Origin: Actinomadura terrae
Lineage (GTDB): Bacteria > Actinomycetota > Actinomycetes > Streptosporangiales > Streptosporangiaceae
Reading direction: 5' to 3'
NCBI RefSeq assembly: GCF_022751215.1
Contig: NZ_JAICDG010000006.1
Location: 372,001-436,000 of the forward strand
Length of the DNA: 64,000 nt
Shown: piece by piece, positions 44,545 to 52,402 of the stretch
How the letters are laid out: each line of letters opens with the position of its first letter
Position numbering within the stretch: position 1 is the stretch's first letter
Notes under the pieces: model-generated
What the model saw: only the letters and a program-made list of their open reading frames with translations
Told to the model about the DNA's origin: nothing
Databases searched by the model: none
Made by a program: the position numbers and the translations under genes

Positions 44545-45296
44545 GGGCTTTCGCTCTCTTCCGGCCCGGTGGTGCTCTGGGTCGGGGTGGTCAGGGGCGG
44601 CCCGCCGAAGTACAGCCGGTGCAGCCGCTCGTCGTCGCCGCGCAGCTCGGAGCAGGGGCCGGAGAACACGACGCCGCCCTTGCGCAGCACGTGCGCATGG
44701 TCTCCGGCGGCCAGCGCCAGGTTCGCGAACTGCTCGATGAGCACCACCGCGATCCCCATCGAGGCCAGCTCACCGACCGTGGTCATGAGGCGGCGGACGA
44801 CCAGCGGCGCGAGCCCGAGCGACATCTCGTCGATCAGGACGACCTTGGGCGCCGTCACCAGCGCGCGGCCGAGCACGACCATCTGCTGCTCGCCGCCCGA
44901 CAGGTAGCCCGCTTGCAGGTTGCGGCGCTTCTCCAGTTCGGGGAACAGCTTGTAGACGGTGCCGAGATCGCCGTCGCCGGACTGGGAGACGAGCAGGTTC
45001 TGCTCGACCGTCAGCGTCCGGAACGTGGTGCGGGCCTGCTCGACGTAGCCGAGGCCCGCCCTGGCCCGCCGGAAGGTGGCGAGCTTCTCGATCGGCGTGC
45101 CGTCCAGCTTGATCGTGCCGGACCTGACCTTGGCGAGGCCCGCGATGCCGTCCATGAGCGTGGTCTTGCCGGCGCCGTTCGCGCCGAGGATGACGGTCAC
45201 CGCGCCCGGTGCGGCGTCGAGGGTGACGTCGTTGATCACCGGCACCTCGGCCCGGTCGACGCCGACGCCCTCCAGGGCGAGAGCCGGAACGGTCAT
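44541..45296 (-). CDS. Branched-chain amino acid-type ABC ATPase (LivF)
   Basis: 251 residues, second ATPase of the importer. Walker A GANGAGKTTL, signature LSGGEQQMVVLGRAL, Walker B VVLIDEMSLGLAP and H-loop VLIEQFANLAL are all intact, so this subunit carries the only clearly canonical signature in the ATPase pair. ATG 45296 overlaps the hydrolase stop by 4 nt and its stop overlaps the fused permease-ATPase gene. Confidence 0.93.
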   Translation of the reverse strand: MTVPALALEGVGVDRAEVPVINDVTLDAAPGAVTVILGANGAGKTTLMDGIAGLAKVRSGTIKLDGTPIEKLATFRRARAGLGYVEQARTTFRTLTVEQNLLVSQSGDGDLGTVYKLFPELEKRRNLQAGYLSGGEQQMVVLGRALVTAPKVVLIDEMSLGLAPLVVRRLMTTVGELASMGIAVVLIEQFANLALAAGDHAHVLRKGGVVFSGPCSELRGDDERLHRLYFGGPPLTTPTQSTTGPEESESP

Positions 45297-46240
45297 CCCT
45301 CGCCGCCGAACGCCGAGCGCAGCGCGGCCGCGGTGCGCGCGTGCGCGTCCTTCGCGACCGAGAGCTCGGTGGCGAGCGGGCCGAAGAACGCGTGGATCAT
45401 GCCGTCGTAGCGGACGAGCTCGGCCTGCACCCCGGCCTCCTCCAGCCGTCTGGCGTACTCCTCGCCCTCGTCGCGCAGCACGTCGCACTCGGCTTCGAGG
45501 ATGAGCGCCCGCGCGACCCCGGAGAGGTCGTCGGCGCGCAGCGGCAGCAGGTAGGGGTCGTCCAGGTCGCGCGCGTCGGACGGGTAGGTCGTGAAGAACC
45601 AGTCCATGCTGGACTTGGAGAGGAAGAAGCCCTCGGAGAAGTCGGCGTAGGAGGCGCGGCCGTCGTCGGGGTGGCCGAGGACGGGCGAGACCAGCACCTG
45701 GAGCGCGATCGCGGGGCCGCCGAGGTCGCGGGCCTTGAGCGCGGCCACGGCGGCGAGGTTGCCGCCCGCGCTCTCGCCGCCCACGGCGATGCGCGCGGGG
45801 TCGGCGTTGATGTCGGCGCCGTGCGCGGCGACCCAGGTGACGGCGGCGTAGGCGTCGTCGGCCGCGGCCGGGAAGGGGTCCTCCGGAGCGAGCCGGTAGT
45901 CGACGGAGACGACGACGGCGCCCGCCATGGCGCAGACCTTGCGGCAGGAGTACTCGTTCTCCTCCAGGCTGCCGATCGTCCAGCCACCGCCGTGGAACCA
46001 GACGAACGCGGGGAACGGCCCCTCACCCTCGGGCGTGTAGACGCGGACGGGAATGTCCCCGGCGGGGCCGGGGATCGTGGTGTCGACGGCGGAGCCGACG
46101 GGCGGCCGCTCGTCCTCGGGCAGCGTCCACATCAGCCGGAACTGCTCGCGCATGCTGGCCACGTCGAGCGGAGCCCCGGCGTTCGGGTCCTCGGCGGGGG
46201 TGCGGTCGATGATCCGCTGCGCCTCGGGATCCAGGGGCAT
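45293..46240 (-). CDS. Alpha/beta hydrolase, hormone-sensitive-lipase family
   Basis: 315 residues. It has the oxyanion motif WFHGGGWTIG, nucleophile GGESAGGN, an Asp in ECDVLRDEGEEYA and the catalytic His in MIHAFFG, giving a complete triad. Enzymes of this family cleave small carboxylic esters. No signal peptide, so it acts in the cytoplasm. First gene of the long leftward operon (46240 to 38548) and coupled to the importer ATPase, which suggests that the imported compound is an ester. The divergent promoter region contains an AAATCGTAT operator-like site. Confidence 0.92.
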   Translation of the reverse strand: MPLDPEAQRIIDRTPAEDPNAGAPLDVASMREQFRLMWTLPEDERPPVGSAVDTTIPGPAGDIPVRVYTPEGEGPFPAFVWFHGGGWTIGSLEENEYSCRKVCAMAGAVVVSVDYRLAPEDPFPAAADDAYAAVTWVAAHGADINADPARIAVGGESAGGNLAAVAALKARDLGGPAIALQVLVSPVLGHPDDGRASYADFSEGFFLSKSSMDWFFTTYPSDARDLDDPYLLPLRADDLSGVARALILEAECDVLRDEGEEYARRLEEAGVQAELVRYDGMIHAFFGPLATELSVAKDAHARTAAALRSAFGGEG

Positions 46241-46291
46241 CGTTTACCTCCGAAGGCCCGGTGTACCCGCCCAAGCGGGCCGGGCACTCCA

Positions 46292-46306
46292 AAATCGTAT
46301 CTGATT
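46292..46306. promoter_or_regulatory. Putative regulon operator, site A
   Basis: AAATCGTATCTGATT between the divergent hydrolase and amidohydrolase genes. The same core recurs at 48847, 52222 and 52335, in each case in a divergent promoter region of this island. The FCD-GntR protein at 50720-51412 is the candidate binder. Confidence 0.55.
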
Positions 46307-46357
46307 CCGTGTACGTTAATTGCATCCCATCGACGGTGTCCAGACTTGGAGCGCGAT

Positions 46358-47734
46358 ATGAGCGAGGAATCCACGACGGCAGATCTCGTCCTCACCGGCG
46401 GAAGGGTCCACACCGTCGACGCCCGCGACCGCGTCGCCGAGGCGGTGGCAATCCGCGCCGGGCGGATCGCGCGCGTCGGCACCGCGAGCGAGATAGCTCC
46501 CCTGGTCGGAAAGGGTACGCGGCTCATCCCCCTGGAGGGGCGTTCCGTGCTTCCGGGCATCAACGATTCGCACCTGCACGGTGTCTGGCTCGGCCTGATG
46601 TGGCCGGGTCTGCTCATGGACCAGCTCGCCGGGACGGGCGGCCACACCCACGACGCGCCGACGCGGCTGGAGGGCGCCGAGCAACGGCGCAAGGCGATTC
46701 TGAAGACCGCAAACCTGCTCGCCTCGTTCGGCATCACCAGCTACACCGAGCCCGGCCTCGGCCCCGGCGAGGACGAGGGGCCGAGCGGCTGCTTCGGCTC
46801 GGCCGCGCTGCGCGACTACGCCGACCTGGCCGCGGAGGGGCTGCTGAAGGCCCGCGTCACCGCGTTGCTGCTGTTCGGGGAGCTGGACGGGCGCAGCTCG
46901 GCCGCCGGGTTCACCGAGGGCCTGCGCGACTTCAAGCCGCCGGCCGACGTCCCGGGCCGGTTCCGGGTCGCGGGCGTGAAGATCTTCGCCGACGGCATCC
47001 CGCCGATGCGCACGGCCTGGACCGACCGTCCCTACACCGACGGCTCGCACGGGTCGCTGCTGATCGACGGCGTGTCGGACGGGGAGCGCGAGGCGGCGCT
47101 GCGCACGATGATCGACGCGGCGCACGACGCCGGGCACCAGATCGGCGTGCACGCGACCGGCGACCGCGCGACGCGGGTCGTGGCGGACGCCTTCGCCGCG
47201 GCGCTGGCCAGGGACGGCCGCGACGCCCGGCACTACGTCATCCACGGCGACCTCCTCGCGCCCGCGACGCTCACCGTCCTCGCCTCCGCCGGGATCGGGC
47301 TGAACACCCAGGCGGGCATCCCGGTCGCGACCGAGCCGATGCTCGCCGGCGCGCTCGGCGAGGGCGCGCTGCGCGACGCCTGGCCCACCCGGGACGCCCT
47401 CGACGCGGGCGTGCGGCTGTGCCTCAGCTCCGACGCGCCGGTGCTCACCCCCGACTGGCGCGCCGGGCTGGCCGCCGCGGTCACGCGCCGCGGGCTCGAC
47501 GGCGCGGTCCGCGGGGAGGCCCAGCGGCTCGCGGTCGCGGAGGCGCTGCGCGCCTACACGATCACCCCGGCGTGGCAGGACGGCGCCGAGGACCAGAAGG
47601 GCTCCATCGAGACCGGCAAGCTCGCCGACCTGTGCGTCCTGGACGGCGACCTGCTGGACGTGGAGCCGCAGGCCCTCCCCTCGGTGCCGGTGGCGATGAC
47701 CCTCCTGGACGGCCGGGTCGTCCACGAGGCCTGA
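46358..47734 (+). CDS. Metal-dependent amidohydrolase (YtcJ-like, amidohydrolase family 3)
   Basis: 458 residues. An N-terminal composite beta domain (DLVLTGGRVHTVD) is followed by metal ligands NDSHLHG, a central GVKIFADGIPP, IGVHATGDRA, HGDLL and the terminal Asp in SSDAPVLTPDW. The C-terminal beta part reads GSIETGKLADLCVLDGDLL. Such enzymes hydrolyse amides, formamides or cyclic ureas. ATG 46358, with TTGGAG seven bases before, is clearly the start; the frame runs open far upstream only because of high GC. It stands alone on the plus strand, convergent with an aldo/keto reductase gene. Confidence 0.88.
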   Translation: MSEESTTADLVLTGGRVHTVDARDRVAEAVAIRAGRIARVGTASEIAPLVGKGTRLIPLEGRSVLPGINDSHLHGVWLGLMWPGLLMDQLAGTGGHTHDAPTRLEGAEQRRKAILKTANLLASFGITSYTEPGLGPGEDEGPSGCFGSAALRDYADLAAEGLLKARVTALLLFGELDGRSSAAGFTEGLRDFKPPADVPGRFRVAGVKIFADGIPPMRTAWTDRPYTDGSHGSLLIDGVSDGEREAALRTMIDAAHDAGHQIGVHATGDRATRVVADAFAAALARDGRDARHYVIHGDLLAPATLTVLASAGIGLNTQAGIPVATEPMLAGALGEGALRDAWPTRDALDAGVRLCLSSDAPVLTPDWRAGLAAAVTRRGLDGAVRGEAQRLAVAEALRAYTITPAWQDGAEDQKGSIETGKLADLCVLDGDLLDVEPQALPSVPVAMTLLDGRVVHEA

Positions 47735-47748
47735 GCACACCGGAGTCG

Positions 47749-47793
47749 ACCGCACCGGGCCTAACCGCACGGGGCCTAACCGCACCGGGCGGC
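47749..47793. repeat. Three tandem copies of a 15-bp unit
   Basis: ACCGCACCGGGCCTA, ACCGCACGGGGCCTA and ACCGCACCGGGCGGC follow each other in the gap between the convergent amidohydrolase and aldo/keto reductase genes. It is non-coding, and its role is unknown. Confidence 0.7.
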
Positions 47794-47796
47794 GGC

Positions 47797-48789
47797 TCAG
47801 CGGGGCACCGGCGCGTCGGTGCCCCAGGAGGCCGCCGGGTCGACCACGTCCCGGTCGAGCCACAGCCCGGCCACGGCGTCGCGCAGCGCGTCGCCGTGGC
47901 GGGCGGCCAGGCCGAGGGCGGCCATGTTGTCCTCGAACTGCGCCACCCGGCTCACCCCGACCAGCACGTTCGCGACGGCGGGGTGGACGAGCGTGAAGGC
48001 GATCGCGACCTGCGCGGGCGTGGCACCGAAGCGGTCGGCGGCGCGGCGCAGCTCGGGGTAGGCGGCGCGGATCTTGTCCCGGATGCCGCCCGGGTCGGCG
48101 CCGATCTTGCGCTCGGGTTCGAGCCGCCCGGCGAGGATGCCGCCCTCCAGCACGTCGGAGGCCTGGAGGCCGAGGCCCTCGTGCTCGAACAGGTTCGACC
48201 ACGGCTCGCCCTCGGGCACCGAGCGGCGCGCGATGCTGTACTTCAACTGCGCGAAGGAGGGCGCCACGAGGCCCTCGGCGGCGGCGAACCGGCAGGCGAA
48301 CAGCACGTCGCCCGCCGACCAGTTGTTGACGCCCCAGTGGGTGAACCGCCCGGCGCGCACCAGCTCGGCGACCTCGGTGACCACCGTGTGCAGGTCGGGG
48401 CGCTCCATGAAGTCGCCGAGCACGACCATGTCGGCGTGGTCGGTGCCGATCCGGCCGAGCGAGACCTTCATCTGTTCGGCGAACGAGGAATTGGGGTAGT
48501 CCCAGAGCCAGAGCTTGCCGCAGATCAGGTAGTCCTCGCGCGCCAGCCCGGCGTCGTCGACCGCCTGCCCGAACAGGACGTCGGTGACGGCGTTCTCGGC
48601 GTGCGGGCCGAAGTTGTAGTGCGCGACGTCGAACAGGTCGACGCCCCGGTCCACCGCGAGCCGCACGAGGCGCGCCGCGTCCTCGCGGTCCATCCGGTCC
48701 CAGGTGTTCCAGGAGCCGAGCGCCAGGAGCGGGACTTCGGGGCCGTCCACGCCGAGCCGCCGCCTCGGCGCCCGTTCTGCGAACTCCAT
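47797..48789 (-). CDS. Aldo/keto reductase-family protein (second of two paralogs)
   Basis: 330 residues, clearly related to 38548-39519: LLALGSWNTWDRMD, DLFDVAHYNFG, YLICGKLWLWDYP, HWGVNNWSAGDV and LQASDVLEGGILAG occur in both. The tetrad His again appears replaced (MVVLGDF). ATG 48789 has GGAGGT five bases upstream. It is transcribed alone, divergent from the methyltransferase gene across an operator-like site at 48847-48861. Two divergent copies in one island suggest two related reduction steps or two substrates. Confidence 0.88.
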   Translation of the reverse strand: MEFAERAPRRRLGVDGPEVPLLALGSWNTWDRMDREDAARLVRLAVDRGVDLFDVAHYNFGPHAENAVTDVLFGQAVDDAGLAREDYLICGKLWLWDYPNSSFAEQMKVSLGRIGTDHADMVVLGDFMERPDLHTVVTEVAELVRAGRFTHWGVNNWSAGDVLFACRFAAAEGLVAPSFAQLKYSIARRSVPEGEPWSNLFEHEGLGLQASDVLEGGILAGRLEPERKIGADPGGIRDKIRAAYPELRRAADRFGATPAQVAIAFTLVHPAVANVLVGVSRVAQFEDNMAALGLAARHGDALRDAVAGLWLDRDVVDPAASWGTDAPVPR

Positions 48790-48846
48790 CGCTGACCTCC
48801 GATGAGGGTGATCGGGCGCGGGCGGCGCCCTGGCCGTTGACACTGC

Positions 48847-48861
48847 TGATCGTATAGCATC
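48847..48861. promoter_or_regulatory. Putative regulon operator, site B
   Basis: TGATCGTATAGCATC, sharing ATCGTAT with the other sites and an AT-rich right half, midway between the divergent reductase and methyltransferase genes. Confidence 0.45.
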
Positions 48862-48888
48862 TGGCATATTCTTTACCGCGAAGGAGAC

Positions 48889-49887
48889 ATGTTCATGTCG
48901 CATCCCGCCCCGGGAACCGACCCGTCCGCCATTCTCGGCGTCGCCACCGGTTACATGGCCGCCAAGCAGCTGTTCGCGGCGAGCGAGGCGGGCCTGTTCG
49001 CCGCCCTCGCCGGCGGCCCGGCGACCGCGTCCGAGCTGGCGGAGCGGGCCGGAATCCCCGAGCGCACCACCCGGATCCTCGCCGACACGATGGCGGGCCT
49101 CGGCCTGCTCACCCGTGCGGACGGGCGGTACGCCAACACCCCCGCGACCTCGGCCTACCTGGCGGGCGGCACGCAGGAGACCGACCTGCGGCCGTTCCTG
49201 GCCTTCCTCGACGCGATCAGCTACGGGCACTGGCTCGGGTTCGCCGACACCAGCCGCACGGCCGAGCCGCAGAAGCTCGACCTCGGCGGCGACCGGATGC
49301 AGACGTTCCTCGGCGGCGTCATGACCTACAACGCCCTGCACGCCAGGATGCTGGCGGACAACTTCGACTTCACCCGCTTCTCCCGCATCCTGGACTTCGG
49401 CGGCCTGTCCGGCTCGTTCCTGGCCGAGGCCCTGCGTTCGGCCGAGAAGGCGCACGGCACCTTCCTGTCGGGCGGCGAGCTGGTCGAGTTCGCCCGCAAG
49501 GTGCTGGAGGACGCGGGCGTGGGCGACCGGATCGACGTCGTCCAGTCCGACCCGCTGACCGGCGACGTCCCCGAGGGCTTCGACCTCGTCCTGCTGGAGC
49601 ACGTCGTGCACCGCTTCGACGCCGAGCAGAACAAGGCCATCGTCGAGCGCGCCCGCCGCGCCGCCGCGCCCGGCGCGACGCTCGTCCTGCTCGACTTCTT
49701 CCTCGACTCCGACCCCGAGCAGCGCGTCCTGGACGCCGTGCACGCCGGCGAGTACCTGGTCATCGACGGCACCGTCGTCTACCCCGAGGACGAGGTGCGC
49801 GGCTGGCTGACCGCCGCGGGCTGGGAGCCGGTCGAGACCCGCGCGCTGCCCGGCAGCCCGCGCATCATCATCGCGGAGGCGCGATGA
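48889..49887 (+). CDS. SAM-dependent O-methyltransferase-like protein
   Basis: 332 residues of the plant/actinomycete small-molecule O-methyltransferase type: an N-terminal winged-helix dimerisation region (ATASELAERAGIPERTTRILADTMAGLGLL), then a Rossmann methyltransferase fold. The SAM loop is LDFGGLSGSF, one Gly short of the usual DxGGGxG. A His that could act as base is in EHVVHRFDAEQ. ATG 48889 has GAAGGAG upstream; an ATG two codons later is possible. It overlaps the SDR gene by 4 nt. Methyltransferases are unusual in a degradation cluster; detoxifying a catechol or a role outside the pathway are both possible. Confidence 0.85.
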   Translation: MFMSHPAPGTDPSAILGVATGYMAAKQLFAASEAGLFAALAGGPATASELAERAGIPERTTRILADTMAGLGLLTRADGRYANTPATSAYLAGGTQETDLRPFLAFLDAISYGHWLGFADTSRTAEPQKLDLGGDRMQTFLGGVMTYNALHARMLADNFDFTRFSRILDFGGLSGSFLAEALRSAEKAHGTFLSGGELVEFARKVLEDAGVGDRIDVVQSDPLTGDVPEGFDLVLLEHVVHRFDAEQNKAIVERARRAAAPGATLVLLDFFLDSDPEQRVLDAVHAGEYLVIDGTVVYPEDEVRGWLTAAGWEPVETRALPGSPRIIIAEAR

Positions 49888-50618
49888 GCGGCCGCGTCGT
49901 CCTCGTCACGGGCGGCGCGAGCGGCATCGGCCGCGGTGTCGCCGCCGCGTTCGCCGCCGCCGGCGACCGCGTGGTGATCGCCGACCGGGACGCCGAGGCG
50001 GCCGCCCGCGCCGCCAAGGAGCTCGACGCCCTCTCCGTGACCGTGGACATCACCGACGCCGCCTCGGTGGCGGCCGGGGTGGCGCAGGTAGCCGAGACCG
50101 TGGGCCCGATCGAGGTCCTGGTCAACAACGCCGGCCTCGTCGCGGGCGGCGGGCCGCTGGTGTCGCTGCCCATGGAGGTCTTCGACACGGTCGTCGCGGT
50201 GAACCTGCGCGGCACCTTCACCGTCACCCAGGCCGTCGCGAACCAGATGATCGAGCGCGGCGTCCGGGGCCGGATCGTCAACATCAGCTCGATCGGCGCC
50301 CGGCAGCCGACCGCCGGCCTCGGCCACTACGAGGCCACCAAGGCGGCGGTGGACGCCCTGACCCGCACCAGCGCCCTGGAGCTCGCGGGCCACGGCATCC
50401 GGGTCAACGGGGTCGCGCCGGGCCCGGTGCACACCCCGATGACGGCGGGCCTCATGGAGAACGCCGAGGCCCGTGCCGCGTGGGAGTCCCGGATCCCGCT
50501 CGGCAAGATCGCCACCACCGACGACATCGCCCCGCTCGTGGTCTTCCTCGCCTCCGCGCAGGCCGACCACATCACCGGCGCGGTCGTCCAGGTGGACGGC
50601 GGGCAGCTGCTCACCTGA
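49884..50618 (+). CDS. Short-chain dehydrogenase/reductase
   Basis: 244 residues, classical SDR: TGGASGIG cofactor motif, Asp at IADRD (preference for NAD over NADP), NNAG, catalytic Ser in NISSIG and Tyr-Lys in HYEATK, and a C-terminal VDGGQLLT. All catalytic residues are present. ATG 49884 overlaps the methyltransferase stop by 4 nt, so the two are coupled and may act on the same compound. A strong hairpin terminator follows. The substrate is not readable. Confidence 0.93.
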   Translation: MSGRVVLVTGGASGIGRGVAAAFAAAGDRVVIADRDAEAAARAAKELDALSVTVDITDAASVAAGVAQVAETVGPIEVLVNNAGLVAGGGPLVSLPMEVFDTVVAVNLRGTFTVTQAVANQMIERGVRGRIVNISSIGARQPTAGLGHYEATKAAVDALTRTSALELAGHGIRVNGVAPGPVHTPMTAGLMENAEARAAWESRIPLGKIATTDDIAPLVVFLASAQADHITGAVVQVDGGQLLT

Positions 50619-50631
50619 CCGCCCCCGAAAA

Positions 50632-50681
50632 AACGAACGCGCCGTTCCCCACCCTCGCCCGGCGGGAACGGCGTGTTTGTT
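50632..50681. terminator. Bidirectional hairpin terminator
   Basis: Arms of 18 nt (50632-50649 and 50664-50681) pair with two or three mismatches, flanked by an A run on the left and TTGTTTTC on the right. It lies between the convergent SDR and GntR genes, so it can act on both strands. Confidence 0.8.
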
Positions 50682-50719
50682 TTCGAGCCCGTCTCCCGGT
50701 GCGGGAGGCGGAGACGACC

Positions 50720-51412
50720 TCAGATCTGGGGGTGCGGGGACCCGGGGTGGGCGCTGTGGAGGGCGTCGGCGGTCGCGTTCTTGTGCGCGCAGGCGATGCG
50801 CTCGATCTCCGACGGCTCGGCGCCCTTGGCGATGAGGTCGAGGATGTGCCCGTGCTCGACGACCGACCGCCGGGCGCGCCCGGGGACGTAGGTGAAGGTG
50901 GAGCGGCGCATGTGGTCCAGGCGCGTCCACTCCGCCTCGAGGAGGGCGCGCAGGTGCGCGTCCGGGCAGTGCTCGTAGATCGAGAAGTGGAACTCCCGGT
51001 TCAACGCGGTGAACGCCGTCGGGTCGAACTCGTCCAGCGCCTCGACCATCCGGTCGTTGATCTTGCGGGAGCGGGTGATCTGCGCCGGCGCCATGTGCGG
51101 GGCGGAGATCGCCGTCGCGTAGCCCTCCAGCCGCGCGAGGATCTGGAGGGTGTGCTCGACCTGCTCGGCGTCGAAGACCGCGACCCGCGCCCCGACGTTG
51201 CGGACGACCTCGACGAGGCCGTCGGACTGGAGGCGGCGCAGCGCCTCGCGCAGCGGGATCGTGCTGACGCCGGTCTCCTGGGCGAGCTGGTTGATGACCA
51301 GCCGGTAGCCCGGCACGTAGGTGCCCGCGAGAATCCGCGACCGCAACAGTTCGTAGCAGAACTCGGCCTTCGACTCCTTGGTCTTGGTCTGGTCCTGCTT
51401 CTTCGCACTCAC
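50720..51412 (-). CDS. GntR-family regulator, FCD subfamily
   Basis: 230 residues. A Lys/Gln-rich N-terminal tail, then a GntR winged helix (LLRSRILAGTYVPGYRLVINQLAQETGVSTIPLREALRRLQSDGLVEV). The FCD effector domain shows NREFHFSIYEHC and VVEHGHILDLIAKG, where the His and Asp/Glu residues normally bind metal. GTG 51412 has GGAGA upstream. FCD regulators usually respond to organic acids of catabolic routes. It is the only GntR protein in the island, and the best candidate to bind the AAATCGTAT-type sites at 46292, 48847, 52222 and 52335. Confidence 0.93.
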   Translation of the reverse strand: MSAKKQDQTKTKESKAEFCYELLRSRILAGTYVPGYRLVINQLAQETGVSTIPLREALRRLQSDGLVEVVRNVGARVAVFDAEQVEHTLQILARLEGYATAISAPHMAPAQITRSRKINDRMVEALDEFDPTAFTALNREFHFSIYEHCPDAHLRALLEAEWTRLDHMRRSTFTYVPGRARRSVVEHGHILDLIAKGAEPSEIERIACAHKNATADALHSAHPGSPHPQI

Positions 51413-51461
51413 CCGGTTCTCCTCATCCTGTGCCCCGAACCCCCGACTCCCAACGGTCCCC

Positions 51462-52199
51462 TCACCTCGCCAGCACGTCCAGGACGGTGTCGCGGAAGTG
51501 CGGGCCCCCGAGCACCTCGTGGTGCGCCCCGGGCACGGTGACCAGGCGGGCGCCGAGCGACCCGGCGAGGCCGTCGATTCCTCGTGTCAGCTCATCATTC
51601 TCGCCGACGACGAAGACGGGAAGAACCTTCGCATCCCAGGCGCCGCCCGCAAAGGGGGTGTCGCGGAGGCCTTCGACACACAGCGCGAGCCCGGGGGCGC
51701 GGTCGCCGTGCGCGGAGACCATGCCCGCGATCGCCGCGGTGAACGGGTCGGGGGCCTCCGCCCCCTCCTTGACGGCGCGGTGCAGGGCCTCGATGTCGAC
51801 GGCGGTGAAGGGCTCCGCGGGGCTCAGCCCACCGAGGACGCTGCGCTCCACCCGCTCCGGCGCGGCCTCGGCGACGGCCCACGCGACGCGGGCGCCGAGC
51901 GAGTAGCCGGCGATGTCGAACGTCGTGGCGCCGGCCGCGTCCAGGACGGCCAGCAGGTCGGCGGCCAGGGCCGGAGCGGTCGCCTCCGCGGCGGTCGCGG
52001 GGACCGGGCTCGCGCCGTGCCCGCGCAGGTCGGGGATGATGACGGTGCGGCCGGCGGCCGTCAGCGCGGCGGCGAGGCCGGTGTCGATCCAGTCGCCGGC
52101 GCCGTCGGAGCCGAAGCCGTGGACGAGCAGCACCGGCGGCGCGTCGACGGGGGCGTCCGGGGTCAGCGTGCGCACGGCGAGACCTGCGGTGTCAGGCAT
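51462..52199 (-). CDS. Alpha/beta hydrolase
   Basis: 245 residues. VLLVHGFGSDGAGDW (oxyanion region), IIPDLRGHGAS, nucleophile elbow AGYSLGARVAW, an Asp/Glu region FVVGENDEL and the late catalytic His in PGAHHEVL give a complete triad. It resembles meta-cleavage-product and lactone hydrolases. ATG 52199, with GGAGGT about 11 bases upstream, is favoured over a frame opening at 52244. It lies 49 bases before the GntR gene, likely co-transcribed with it, and divergent from the FAH-RraA gene. Confidence 0.9.
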   Translation of the reverse strand: MPDTAGLAVRTLTPDAPVDAPPVLLVHGFGSDGAGDWIDTGLAAALTAAGRTVIIPDLRGHGASPVPATAAEATAPALAADLLAVLDAAGATTFDIAGYSLGARVAWAVAEAAPERVERSVLGGLSPAEPFTAVDIEALHRAVKEGAEAPDPFTAAIAGMVSAHGDRAPGLALCVEGLRDTPFAGGAWDAKVLPVFVVGENDELTRGIDGLAGSLGARLVTVPGAHHEVLGGPHFRDTVLDVLAR

Positions 52200-52221
52200 C
52201 CTACAAGCACCTCCTAGAGGA

Positions 52222-52236
52222 TTTCGCATACGATTT
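52222..52236. promoter_or_regulatory. Putative regulon operator, site C
   Basis: On the minus strand AAATCGTATGCGAAA, lying 22 bases upstream of the hydrolase gene start. Confidence 0.55.
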
Positions 52237-52334
52237 GCGATCATACTGTACGGAGACGCTCCGTCCCGTCGCGCGTACCCGCCTGGTTGGAACGATCGAA
52301 GTCACTCGCATTGCACCCTCGTCATCGTGCATGA

Positions 52335-52349
52335 CTTCATATACGATTT
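52335..52349. promoter_or_regulatory. Putative regulon operator, site D
   Basis: On the minus strand AAATCGTATATGAAG, about 54 bases before the FAH-RraA gene start. Sites C and D flank a 203-bp divergent promoter region, one near each gene. Confidence 0.55.
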
Positions 52350-52402
52350 ACTCTGATCTCGTTCCGCGAGGTTTGCTTCCGTCCCCTCACAGGAGAGCTT
52401 CC

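Noticed and set aside
45341..46357. Upstream extension of the amidohydrolase reading frame
   Set aside because: It would run antisense through the whole esterase gene and lacks any domain; the ATG at 46358 with its own ribosome site begins the conserved fold.
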